Below, in pieces: positions 1 to 7,423 of a stretch of DNA of 12,651 bases (position 1 is its first letter; each line of letters starts with the position of its first letter). A model generated the notes under the pieces. It was not told where the DNA came from, ran no database searches, and worked only from the letters and a program-made list of their open reading frames with translations. Source of the DNA: Flavobacteriales bacterium UBA3364 (GTDB taxonomy: Bacteria > Bacteroidota > Bacteroidia > Flavobacteriales_F > PHOS-HE28); NCBI GenBank assembly GCA_002360495.1, contig DEQO01000122.1, positions 1 through 12,651 of the forward strand. The letters run 5' to 3'. A program made the position numbers and the translations under genes.

Positions 1-404
1 TCTCCGTTGTTCGCGAGGGTCGTGTCGTCGATGGTGAGAAAGGTGCTCCTGAAATCCCCGATCACCGCGAACTCCCCGCTGGCGTTCGCAGCGGCATCCA
101 GCACATGGTCGCTGTTGGACCCACCGACCGAAGATGCCCACAGATACTCGCCTTCGGCGTTCGCGATGGCCACGTAACCATCATCCTGCCCACTGTTACC
201 CAAGGTCTGGCCGCCGAGCACGAGCGAAGGAGCGGCGAACGAACCACAGAGGATCACGTTCGATCCGGTGGATGGCCGGATGTTCTTGACGGTGGCGATG
301 CTGTTCGGGCTGCCTATTCCGTTCGCCCAGTTCCAGACCTGGGCTTGGACCGCAGGACCACAGAGAGCCAATAGCGTTGGGAGGAGTATGTTTTTCCGAT
401 GCAT
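1..404 (-). CDS. Secreted repeat protein, N-terminal part (SBBP / beta-propeller-like), cut by window edge
   Basis: Reading leftward from the ATG at 404, 134 codons stay open to the window edge, so the C-terminus is missing. The protein starts MHRKNILLPTLLALCG with a signal peptide likely cut after Ala21 (PAVQA|QVW), then continues with short Gly/Asp/Asn-rich beta segments: VILCGSFAAPSLVLGG, GQDDGYVAIANAEGEYLWAS, VGGSNSDHVLDAAANASGEF. The alternation of 'D.GYVA...G.YLWA.S.GG' with 'G.F.V.GDF' resembles the SBBP-type beta-propeller repeats of Bacteroidota secreted proteins, which usually end in a T9SS sorting domain; that end is outside the window. No Shine-Dalgarno is visible, as is usual in this phylum. 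It is the last gene before a 650-bp stretch without genes. The family assignment is inference; that it is a real exported protein is well supported by signal peptide and codon pattern. Confidence 0.75.
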   Translation of the reverse strand, partial: MHRKNILLPTLLALCGPAVQAQVWNWANGIGSPNSIATVKNIRPSTGSNVILCGSFAAPSLVLGGQTLGNSGQDDGYVAIANAEGEYLWASSVGGSNSDHVLDAAANASGEFAVIGDFRSTFLTIDDTTLANNG

Positions 405-1051
405 GAGGGTCGGTTTGGTTCGTGGCCTTGTAAGGATATACGATGAGTTGGTATGGGGTAACGGAAAAGCCGGATCTCGGCTGCGGATCGAACGATGCTG
501 TCCTCTGTATTAGACACTGCCGGAGAATGAAACGTTGCTTCCAGGATCAGGCTGCTAGCCACGTCCAATTTCGGGTCGGCTGTGGGTCCGGACCAAGCGG
601 GTCCGTGGGGAATTCGGAGGATGAATGGTCGATCCTTCCGATCTAGGAGAGCATCCGGCATAGTTGGAAGGATGGATCCCTTTCAGCTGCGGCCCTTTAT
701 CCTGATCACTTTGATGAACGTATGGGAGCTATACCTCGCGCAACGCATGCGGAGAGTATGGGCAAATGCACTCGGCCGAAAGGACCGATCATGTTCACCT
801 GGGACGCACTGGTTTCATTTTGTAGCAGTGCGAATGACCGCAACCAGTGGCGCGGTATGCCTCAGGGGCATGTCACTGCGATGAGAATGGGCGGACCGAC
901 TTCCATCCTGGACCACTACGATAACCTGATGTGCTGGCCGCCCATGACGAATACTTACGACGACGTCGGCGATCGCCCCTTCTCAATATCGACCAGGTCC
1001 CATTGTTCGATGAGCAGTATTTGATATCGAGGATCCCACGAACGTTCGGCG
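405..1051. other. Gene-free stretch, no recognisable content
   Basis: All six frames here are short, rich in Arg, Cys, Trp and His, and lack domain-like patterns, signal peptides or recognisable motifs, so I call no gene. It lies between the divergently unrelated starts and ends of two minus-strand genes: the start at 404 and the stop at 1052. The only structure I could find is a perfect 8-bp inverted repeat, ATCCTTCC at 632-639 and GGAAGGAT at 666-673, separated by 26 bases. A short phrase on the plus strand near 988-1056 (LNIDQVPLFDEQYLIS) reads protein-like but has neither start nor partner. The stretch could be a decayed gene, or regulatory sequence for the gene starting at 404. Confidence 0.5.
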
Positions 1052-2092
1052 TCATTCCACCCGTTTGCCGTCGCCGTACTTGTGCGATCGGTCCTCGGCA
1101 TCCGCATCGCCGAAGAAGTGTGGGTACACCTTGAAGCTGAGCGGATCGGCGTTGGCCACCTTCTTCATCCGGAAGTACACGCCGTTGGTATCCACGGTGT
1201 ACTTCTCGTCCAGGATGCGGAAGGAAGCGCGGTCCACGCCTTTGAAAGGTGCGGCGTTCACGTAGATGTGGTCCTTGTCCTGCGCGTAGTACACCTCGCC
1301 GCGCGAGTTCTCGTTCTCGGAGAACAACGCGAACGTGGCGGGATCAGCGCCCTCGATACGCTCATCGCGGAAGAAGACGCCGCGGCCATCCCTGGCGTAG
1401 CAAGTGCCGAGCACGACGAAACCGCCGGGTTCGGCTCCCGGTATGCGCCTGCCCTCGTAGAACACATGGTCCATGTCCAGCGCATAGTGATAGTCCACAA
1501 CGCTGAAGCTGGCGATGTCGCACGGGATCGGTGCGATGGCCACATCATTGGCGCTCCGCAGGATGTAGTAGCGGTGCAGCGTGTCGCTGGCGTGGTTGTG
1601 ATCGATGAGCGCGAAGCTCCGGCCGTGGCTTCCGGGCACCGGCTTGCGGTCCAGGTAGGCGTGCACGTCGTCCTTCGTGAAACGCGTGTCCAACGCCATC
1701 AGGCTGTTCAGGTCGGCCACGCCGAACGGTCGATCCTGGTACCAGGCCTGCGCGCGGTCCTTGCCATGCTCATGTCCGAGCACAGTGAAGGTGGCCGCGT
1801 CCGCGCCTTCCAACTCCTGCACCACATGCTTCTTGGTGATGAAATAGTCCTGGCTTTCGCGATAGCTGTCGAAGTAGAACACACGGCGGGAGTCCTTGCA
1901 GAACGAGGCATCCAAGACCTCGAACGAGCCGGTATCCACATTGTCCAACACGATGTCATGGTAGAGGATCGTGTCTCCAGCTTTTCTGAACCCGTGGCCC
2001 AACGCACCCGGACCATCGTAGTCCGCCTCGCAGGAAAACAGCAGGAACGCTGCGGTAGCTACGAACGCTCCGGCCCGCACGCAGCGCATCAT
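1052..2092 (-). CDS. DKNYY-repeat lipoprotein
   Basis: A 346-residue protein from the ATG at 2092. Residues 1-21 (MMRCVRAGAFVATAAFLLFSC) form a lipoprotein signal with lipobox LFSC and Cys21 as the lipidated residue; the next residues, EADYDGPG, are acidic and flexible. The rest is about nine degenerate repeats of roughly 30-45 residues with the pattern '.D..SF.VLD..Y..D...VY......I.GADP.TF'; clear units are SFEVLDASFCKDSRRVFYF, GFVVLGTCYARDGRGVFF and SFRILDEKYTVDTNGVYF. This is the DKNYY family pattern, whose biochemical role is unknown. The open frame extends upstream to 2467, but that part runs antisense-like through the DUF6702 gene in another frame and has no protein-like pattern, so the lipoprotein start is preferred (2110 and 2089 are alternatives). 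The start is 34 bases after the DUF6702 stop, which suggests one transcript. A surface or periplasmic lipoprotein is the safest description. Confidence 0.88.
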   Translation of the reverse strand: MMRCVRAGAFVATAAFLLFSCEADYDGPGALGHGFRKAGDTILYHDIVLDNVDTGSFEVLDASFCKDSRRVFYFDSYRESQDYFITKKHVVQELEGADAATFTVLGHEHGKDRAQAWYQDRPFGVADLNSLMALDTRFTKDDVHAYLDRKPVPGSHGRSFALIDHNHASDTLHRYYILRSANDVAIAPIPCDIASFSVVDYHYALDMDHVFYEGRRIPGAEPGGFVVLGTCYARDGRGVFFRDERIEGADPATFALFSENENSRGEVYYAQDKDHIYVNAAPFKGVDRASFRILDEKYTVDTNGVYFRMKKVANADPLSFKVYPHFFGDADAEDRSHKYGDGKRVE

Positions 2093-2126
2093 GTATGGCC
2101 TGTCGTGCATTTCGGGAAGCAGGAGA

Positions 2127-2609
2127 TCACCACCTGAACGCATGCGGTGATGATCCACGGACGAACGTGTGCGAGCGTGTCGGCATTTCCGGGCCCTCGA
2201 CATGGACCAGGTTCTGTTGCTCGCCGAAGACGTCTTGCAGCAGCGTGTTGCCGATGAGCAGATCGTTCGGCGTGCCGGCTCCTTCCACCTGCAGGTAACA
2301 ATAGAGCGTCTCGCCGTCCAGTTCCTTGCCGATCCATTTCCATGCCAATTGCCGGTCTTCCTGGAAGAGCGTGAGGTGTTCCATGAAGTACCGGTCCAAC
2401 AAGCTGTCGGCCTTGGGGTGCTCCTTTTCGGATCCGAGTTCCAGTTCGGCACGCGTGGACAAGGCATGCTCTATGTCGTGCGCGGTCATGCGCCAGGTGA
2501 GGTCGAGGGTCTGTGTTCCCGGATCGTGGCGGATGGTGAGGATGGAGACGAAGAAGTCGTGCGGGATGATCGCGGCAAGTAGGCCAAGGAGAAGGACCAT
2601 TGCTTTCAT
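2127..2609 (-). CDS. DUF6702 family exported protein
   Basis: A 160-residue protein starting MKAMVLLLGLLAAIIPHDFF. The hydrophobic leader, then His-Asp-Phe-Phe-Val-Ser at the mature start, matches the 'H.FYVS' opening of DUF6702 proteins. The following order also fits that family: ILTIRHDPGTQTLDLTWRM, a region rich in amphipathic helix (HDIEHALSTRAELELG), DRYFMEHLTLF, WIGKELDGETLYCYLQVEG, and the end pattern NTLLQDVFGEQQNLVHVE. Length is normal for the family. Function is unknown; members are small secreted or periplasmic beta-rich proteins. In many Flavobacteriia this family sits beside an M1 metallopeptidase gene (from memory), and here an M1 gene lies 1.9 kb away on the other strand with a T9SS type B gene between them. 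It lies between that gene (55-base gap with two small hairpins) and the DKNYY lipoprotein, probably in one operon. Confidence 0.85.
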   Translation of the reverse strand: MKAMVLLLGLLAAIIPHDFFVSILTIRHDPGTQTLDLTWRMTAHDIEHALSTRAELELGSEKEHPKADSLLDRYFMEHLTLFQEDRQLAWKWIGKELDGETLYCYLQVEGAGTPNDLLIGNTLLQDVFGEQQNLVHVEGPEMPTRSHTFVRGSSPHAFRW

Positions 2610-2629
2610 ACGCAGCGAAGTTCGCGTTC

Positions 2630-2662
2630 CTTCCGAAGCGGAAGTCCCACCGTCTGCGACGG
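2630..2662 (-). promoter_or_regulatory. Two tandem small hairpins between the type B gene and DUF6702
   Basis: The 54-base gap between the type B stop (2664) and the DUF6702 start (2609) holds two perfect short hairpins. One has arms CCGTC and GACGG (2650-2654, 2658-2662) around a 3-base loop; the other has arms CTTCCG and CGGAAG (2630-2635, 2639-2644), also with a 3-base loop. Neither is followed by a T-run in the direction of transcription, so a classical intrinsic terminator is unlikely. They could be a processing or attenuation element that sets different expression for the two genes, or chance. Confidence 0.3.
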
Positions 2663-2663
2663 A

Positions 2664-4364
2664 TCACCGCAAGACCGTGATCGTGCCGCTGCTCTCCTTA
2701 TTGAAACTGGTCCCGCAGCTCGCTTGGACGTTCACCCGATAGAAATAGGTCCCGGCGGCAACATCGCGCGCGGTCCAGGACCGTCCTCCATCACCGTCAT
2801 GGACCAACTGCCCCCAACGGTTCAGGATCGTCAATTCGTACTCGTCGAAGAACGGTGTCACGTCGAAGGTCGGGTCCTGCGGCAGGTAGGGGCGCCACGT
2901 GTCGTTCTTCCCGTCCCCGTTCGGGGAAACCACGTTCGGAAAGGTCAACAGGCTAAGGTCCACCGAGGGCGCAGAGGTTGCGGAGATCACCACGCTGGCG
3001 TCATCCGTGCAGCCACTGACCGGTTCAGTTACGGTCACGAGGTACAAGCCTGCACTGTTCACCGTAGGGGCTGCGCTGGTGCTGATCGGAACCGGCGTAC
3101 CATCCGGGCCGATCATCGACCACGCATAGGTCACCATTTGTTCGGGGGAAACGCCGGTGCCCTGAATGGTGACCTCCGTTGTGGAACAGGAAAGGGAATC
3201 CTGGACGTCAGGAACCTCCACCGCTATCAAATGGTCCGGGACTTCCACCTGGCGAAGGACGTTGCAGCCGGTGGCATCGGTGATCGACATCAAGTATGTA
3301 CCGGGTCCCAGATCATCGGCAAGTCCGTTCGGCATCGGGTTGTTGCTCAAGGTGAAAACGATGGGCTCAGCACCCCCGGTGACGTTATCGACCTGCACGG
3401 AACCGTTGTCGCCATTACAGGCCGTGGTGATCGTCAGGTCGAAGGTGAGGGGAGCCTCCAGCACCAGCTCGAAGGTCGTATCCACAACGATGTTCCCGCA
3501 GACGTCCTCCACATTCTCGGAAACGGAGGTGATGTTCAGCGTGTACGCACCGCCTTCCTGCAAAGCACCATCAAGCTGTATGGTGAAGCCGGTCTGTGCG
3601 TAAAGGGAAGGGTTGTCCGGTGTAACACCCAGGAACGCATACGTTTCTCCCGAAGGGGATGTCAGCGTGAAATCCTCGGGTTCCACCGAAGCCGTTACCA
3701 TCTGTTCGCTGAAGACGATGTAATAGTTCTGCTGTGCACAATCCGGAACGACGGACAACGGGACGGGATGGGTATCCTGGTAGATCGAAGCGGTGCTCTG
3801 TGTGAAGTCGATCGTGTATCCATCCGGACTTCCGGACCAGTTCATGACGACCAACGCATAGGTCTGGCCAACTTCCACTGGAAGGTTGGCATTGAAGGCC
3901 GGCCCGTTCAGGTCACCGGGTCCGTTCGAGGTGCCGGTGCCTCCGTTCGCTGTGGAGATGCCGGTTGCGCCATTGCCGCCTACCAGCGAGCCATAGGAGT
4001 TGCAGTTGACCTCCGGCGATGTCCCGTCCTGCGCATTGATGCCCGCGCACCCGCCGTTGGTCACGTTGAACAAGCCCCAATCATAGTCATCCGCATCGTT
4101 CGCGGGGTCCAGTACGAAGCTCAGGTCCCCGGGGTCTTGCACCGTGAAAGTGTACCATAGACTGGCCGTTTCCAGGTTTGCATTGCATGCGCCCGTGAAT
4201 TCATACACGTTCCCCGTGCCGGGCGGGGCGGCGATCTCCGTGTAGATGCCGCCGCACAGGACGATCGCACCTTCACAGTCGCTGGTATTCTGTGCGAGCA
4301 ACTCTCCAGCATGGGCGATCAGGAGAAAGACGCTGGTCCGGAGTGTCATGTTCCAATTCATCAT
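2664..4364 (-). CDS. T9SS type B sorting domain-containing secreted protein with SprB-type repeat
   Basis: A 566-residue protein from the ATG at 4364 (MMNWNMTLRTSVFLLIAHAG), signal peptide cut near ELLA|QN. Residues about 28-190 form a beta-rich, pre-peptidase-like N-domain ('SLWYTFTVQDPGDLSFVLDP', 'YDWGLFNVTNGGCAGI', 'YALVVMNWSGSPDGYTIDF'), common in surface proteins with a type IX export signal. Residues 205-305 look Ig/Big-like. Residues 309-378 match the SprB repeat (ACNGDNGSVQVDNVTGG ... PGTYLMSITDATGC), and 385-465 resemble a PKD/Ig-like module. The end (about 475-566) is the gliding-motility/CHU-type C-terminal domain that marks type B cargo: FPNVVSPNGDGKNDTWRPYL, YELTILNRWGQLVHDG, AAGTYFYRVNV. 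The product is exported by Sec, then by T9SS to the surface or medium, probably as an adhesin-like protein. The frame continues upstream to a TTG at 4433 but the added residues are Arg-rich and would hide the signal peptide. Divergent from the M1 gene. Confidence 0.92.
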   Translation of the reverse strand: MMNWNMTLRTSVFLLIAHAGELLAQNTSDCEGAIVLCGGIYTEIAAPPGTGNVYEFTGACNANLETASLWYTFTVQDPGDLSFVLDPANDADDYDWGLFNVTNGGCAGINAQDGTSPEVNCNSYGSLVGGNGATGISTANGGTGTSNGPGDLNGPAFNANLPVEVGQTYALVVMNWSGSPDGYTIDFTQSTASIYQDTHPVPLSVVPDCAQQNYYIVFSEQMVTASVEPEDFTLTSPSGETYAFLGVTPDNPSLYAQTGFTIQLDGALQEGGAYTLNITSVSENVEDVCGNIVVDTTFELVLEAPLTFDLTITTACNGDNGSVQVDNVTGGAEPIVFTLSNNPMPNGLADDLGPGTYLMSITDATGCNVLRQVEVPDHLIAVEVPDVQDSLSCSTTEVTIQGTGVSPEQMVTYAWSMIGPDGTPVPISTSAAPTVNSAGLYLVTVTEPVSGCTDDASVVISATSAPSVDLSLLTFPNVVSPNGDGKNDTWRPYLPQDPTFDVTPFFDEYELTILNRWGQLVHDGDGGRSWTARDVAAGTYFYRVNVQASCGTSFNKESSGTITVLR

Positions 4365-4429
4365 GGTGTGTGAAAGAGACGAGGAGATGCGCATCCACGG
4401 TGCCCGGGCATGGCGCGTACGCAACGGCT

Positions 4430-4437
4430 CCAAGGTA
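4430..4437 (-). promoter_or_regulatory. Possible Bacteroidota -7 box for the type B gene
   Basis: Read on the minus strand this is TACCTTGG, seven of eight positions of the Bacteroidota -7 consensus TAnnTTTG, placed 65 bases before the ATG at 4364. I see no convincing TTTG-type -33 partner, so this is a weak call resting on position in the divergent gap. Confidence 0.25.
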
Positions 4438-4484
4438 ATGGGACATACGGGGAATACGGGTAGGAGCGGCTTCGGCTGCGCTGC

Positions 4485-4492
4485 TACCTTCG
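4485..4492 (+). promoter_or_regulatory. Probable -7 promoter box just before the M1 start (near-leaderless mRNA)
   Basis: TACCTTCG fits the Bacteroidota -7 consensus TAnnTTTG at seven of eight positions and ends only four bases before the ATG at 4497. With normal spacing, transcription would start at or within a few bases of that ATG, giving a leaderless or nearly leaderless mRNA. That would agree with the absence of any Shine-Dalgarno sequence. A clear -33 TTTG element is not visible upstream. Confidence 0.4.
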
Positions 4493-4496
4493 CCCA

Positions 4497-6887
4497 ATGC
4501 CACAGAAGAAAGTACTTGCGGTCCTTTCCATCCTCGCTTTCAGCAGCGCCTTTGCCCAGGATCCACCGCGCTACGGCCGCGATAAGTTCCGCCAGCTCGA
4601 CCAGGAACTACCCACGCCCAACGAGCAGCGTACGGCGTCCGGCGCCCCCGGCCACGCCTACTGGCAGATGAAGGCCGACTACAACATCAGCGTGGAGATC
4701 GACGAGACCACAGGGCCCGTGCCGAAGCTGACCGGCAAGGAGACCATCACCTACCACAACCAAAGCCCGGACAAGCTCGATTACCTCTGGCTGCAGTTGG
4801 ACCAGAACATCTTCGAGCCCGGCAGCGATGCCAACCTGATCCGCACGGGAACCGTGGGTGACAGCGTGACCCTGGACCAAGTGGCGAAATGGGTGAAGCC
4901 CTTCGAAGGAGGATACAAGATCACTTCGGTGACCGACGCCAACGGGACCAAGCTCAAGTACACGATCAACAAGACCATGATGCGCATCGACCTGCCGAAG
5001 CCGCTGGCACCGGGAGGGACGTACGCGTTCAAGGTGGAGTGGTGGAACTGGATCAACGACCGTATGCAGGTGGGCGGCCGTGGCGGCTACGAGTATTTCG
5101 CCGAGGAGGACAACTACATCTACACCATTGCGCAATTCTATCCCCGCATGGCCGCTTACATGGATTACAGCGGCTGGATGCACAAACAATTCCTCGGTGC
5201 AGGTGAATTCACCCTCGACTTCGGCGATTATACGTTGAGCATCACCGTACCGGGCGACCACATGGTGGCCTCGACCGGCGTGCTGCAGAACGAGGGCGCA
5301 GTGCTCACCGCCGAGCAACGTTCACGCTTGGCCAAGGCCCGGACCGCCACCGCGCCGGTCATGGTCGTTACGCCGGAGGAAGCGTTGAAGAACGAAAGCA
5401 AGAGCGCCGATGCGAAGCGATCGGTCGGGAAGAAGACCTGGACCTACAAGGCCTCCAACGTGCGCGATGTCGCCTTCGCCAGCAGCCGCAAGTTCATCTG
5501 GGATGGTATGAACCAACCCGTGGGCACGGCACCGAAGATCACGAACGTGCTCTGCATGAGCTTCTATCCCAAGGAAGGCAATCCGCTATGGGAGCAATAC
5601 AGCACCAAGGTGGTGGCGCACACCATCAAGACGTACAGCAAGTTCACCTGCGACTACATCTATCCCGTGGCACAGAGCATCCACACCGACAGGATCGGCA
5701 TGGAGTACCCGATGATCTGCTTCAACGGTGGGCGGCCGGAGAAGGATGGAACCTACAGCGAACGAACGAAGTATGGCATGATCGGCGTGATCACGCACGA
5801 GGTCGGCCACAACTTCTTCCCCATGATCATCAACTCCGATGAGCGGCAGTGGACCTGGATGGACGAGGGCCTCAACACCTTCGTGCAGTACCTCACCGAG
5901 CAGGAGTGGGACAAGGATTACCCCAGCTGGCGCGGCAAGCCCCGCAACATCGTCGACTACATGAAGGGTGATGTGAACGCCGCGCCGGACAAGGTGAAGG
6001 CACGCATCGAGCCCATCATGACCAACAGCGAGAGCCTGCAGCAGTTCGGCAACAACGCCTACGGCAAGCCTTGTACGGCCCTCAACATCCTGCGCGAGAC
6101 CGTGATGGGCCGGGAGCTCTTCGACCACGCCTTCAAGACCTATTGCGAACGCTGGAAATTCAAGCACCCTACACCCGCCGATTTCTTCCGCACCATGGAA
6201 GATGCCAGCGGCGTGGACCTGGATTGGTTCTGGCGCGGCTGGTTCTACACCATCGACCACGTGGACATCAGCATCGAGGACCTGAAGTACAAGCGCATGG
6301 ACCCGCGTGATCCCGTGCAGTCCGAGAAGCTGAAACGCGAGGACAAGTCGCGCGAAGTGCCCGACCTCAGCCGCCAGCGTAACATCGATGGAGGTGTACA
6401 GTTCGTGGTGGACAAGGATCCCAGCACCAAGGACTTCTACAACAGCTTCGACCCGCTCACCGCCACCGAGCGCGACATGAAGGAGTTCGAGAAGTGGAAG
6501 AAGAACCTTGAACCCGAGGAGCTCGCGCTGCTGAACGAAGAGCTGCACCTCTATGAACTCGGCTTCAAGAACATCGGTGGCCTGGTGATGCCGGTGATCT
6601 TGGAATGGGAATACGTGGACGGCACCAAGGAAGTGGAGCGCATCCCCGCTGAGCTGTGGAAGACCAGCGATGAAGTGACCAAGGTCTTCGTGAAACGCAA
6701 GGAGGTGAAGGGCGTCACCCTGGACCCCTTCCTCGAAACCGCCGACTGCGACCTCAACAACAACAGCTGGCCGCCGCGCATGGTGCCCACACGCTTCGAT
6801 GTGTTCAAGGAGAACCAGTGGAAGCAGCTGAACCCCATGCAGATCGAGCGGAACAAGATGACAGGAGGGGAGATGAAGGGGCAATGA
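4497..6887 (+). CDS. Secreted M1 family zinc metallopeptidase
   Basis: A 796-residue protein with a signal peptide (MPQKKVLAVLSILAFSSAFA|Q) and no T9SS sorting domain, so periplasmic or outer-membrane-associated action is likely. Residues about 50-280 are the N-terminal beta saddle domain (NISVEIDETTG...LTGKETITYHN, LDYLWLQLDQNIF). The catalytic domain carries the zinc motif HEVGH at 434-438 with the third ligand Glu457 (HExxH-X18-E), and Tyr522 (NAYGKPCTALNILRE) in the place of the catalytic M1 tyrosine. The exopeptidase motif is GMEYP (401-405) instead of GxMEN. The helical end ...DLDWFWRGWFYTIDH is typical, followed by about 190 residues of lower conservation ending in QLNPMQIERNKMTGGEMKGQ. 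The role is hydrolysis of peptides with a free N-terminus; substrate unknown. It is the only gene on the plus strand in this part and ends 9 bases before the Imm11-like frame. A degenerate copy of its 3' end lies at 7424-7520. Confidence 0.95.
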   Translation: MPQKKVLAVLSILAFSSAFAQDPPRYGRDKFRQLDQELPTPNEQRTASGAPGHAYWQMKADYNISVEIDETTGPVPKLTGKETITYHNQSPDKLDYLWLQLDQNIFEPGSDANLIRTGTVGDSVTLDQVAKWVKPFEGGYKITSVTDANGTKLKYTINKTMMRIDLPKPLAPGGTYAFKVEWWNWINDRMQVGGRGGYEYFAEEDNYIYTIAQFYPRMAAYMDYSGWMHKQFLGAGEFTLDFGDYTLSITVPGDHMVASTGVLQNEGAVLTAEQRSRLAKARTATAPVMVVTPEEALKNESKSADAKRSVGKKTWTYKASNVRDVAFASSRKFIWDGMNQPVGTAPKITNVLCMSFYPKEGNPLWEQYSTKVVAHTIKTYSKFTCDYIYPVAQSIHTDRIGMEYPMICFNGGRPEKDGTYSERTKYGMIGVITHEVGHNFFPMIINSDERQWTWMDEGLNTFVQYLTEQEWDKDYPSWRGKPRNIVDYMKGDVNAAPDKVKARIEPIMTNSESLQQFGNNAYGKPCTALNILRETVMGRELFDHAFKTYCERWKFKHPTPADFFRTMEDASGVDLDWFWRGWFYTIDHVDISIEDLKYKRMDPRDPVQSEKLKREDKSREVPDLSRQRNIDGGVQFVVDKDPSTKDFYNSFDPLTATERDMKEFEKWKKNLEPEELALLNEELHLYELGFKNIGGLVMPVILEWEYVDGTKEVERIPAELWKTSDEVTKVFVKRKEVKGVTLDPFLETADCDLNNNSWPPRMVPTRFDVFKENQWKQLNPMQIERNKMTGGEMKGQ

Positions 6888-6896
6888 GCACCGACC

Positions 6897-7403
6897 ATGG
6901 ACCGCCCACCTCTATTCAAGCTCAGCGCCCAGCTCTCGAACCGTCGCAGTCCAGTGAAACTAAGGACATCCGTGCCTTATGACCACACAGAGCTTGCAGG
7001 CCTGAACTCACCCATTGCAACGAACAACCGCTGTACCCGGGCCAGCGGCACGAAATGGTACGACTTCGTTCAGTTGTACGACAGCTTCCAGTTCGCCATT
7101 TCTGATCGGGTCAGAGTAGCGCTACGTACGGAAGGCATCACCGGCTGGGATAGCATTGCGCTTGATATTCCCGAAGCTCCGACCACCTACCACCTGTTCT
7201 TCCCCACATCCAAAGCAGGGCCGATCCTGAACCTCTAGGCGCTGAACAACTATGGAACGGAGATCCTCGAATTCGATCTGGGCACATGGGACGGCAAGGA
7301 TGTGTTCTCGCTGCATGAAACGACGTTCATCATCTGCACGGGAAGGGTGCGCCAGGTCCTTGAAGCGATAAAAGCGACCAATACCGAGATAGGGCCTCTG
7401 TGA
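6897..7403 (+). pseudogene. Imm11/DUF1629-like protein gene interrupted by an in-frame TAG
   Basis: A 168-codon frame starts with ATG at 6897, 9 bases after the M1 stop, and ends at TGA 7401-7403, but codon 114 (7236-7238) is TAG. The frame continues protein-like on both sides: KWYDFVQLYDSFQFAISDRV and ALRTEGITGWDSIAL before it, then NNYGTEILEFDLGTWDGKDV and TTFIICTGRVRQVLEAIKA after it. A motif of type 'I(S/C).(D/G)RV...L.....T' occurs twice (residues 67-83 and 146-162), which recalls Imm11/DUF1629 proteins (immunity proteins of polymorphic toxin systems) and related Bacteroidota and Myxococcota families of about 170-200 residues. That family call is from pattern memory and moderate. The single nonsense codon means a recent pseudogene, a read error or a 113-residue truncated product. 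The stretch around residues 38-50 (SPIATNNRCTRAS) looks less conserved and may hide a compensated frameshift. No toxin gene is adjacent. Confidence 0.6.
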
Positions 7404-7423
7404 TCGATCATCGTTGCAGCGCA

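Noticed and set aside
967..977. HIP1-like palindrome GGCGATCGCC
   Set aside because: Only one occurrence noticed; chance in GC-rich DNA is likely and HIP1 is a cyanobacterial feature.
1082..2137. 351-codon open frame on plus strand
   Set aside because: Runs antisense to the DKNYY lipoprotein; no start context, signal or domain pattern, rich in Val/His/Arg as expected from the complement of a GC-rich gene.
2093..2467. N-terminal extension of the DKNYY frame
   Set aside because: Overlaps the DUF6702 gene in another frame, Arg/Ser/Thr-rich without pattern; the lipoprotein signal at 2092 fixes the real start.
2089..2667. 192-codon minus-strand frame across the DUF6702 gene
   Set aside because: Shadow frame; the DUF6702 protein in the neighbouring frame has the signal peptide and family pattern.
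2724..4160. 478-codon open frame on plus strand
   Set aside because: Antisense to the T9SS type B gene, which has a signal peptide, SprB repeat and sorting domain; the plus frame has none.
5586..6884. 432-codon open frame on minus strand
   Set aside because: Mirror of the M1 metallopeptidase coding strand; low-complexity Val/Leu/His composition and no recognisable motif.
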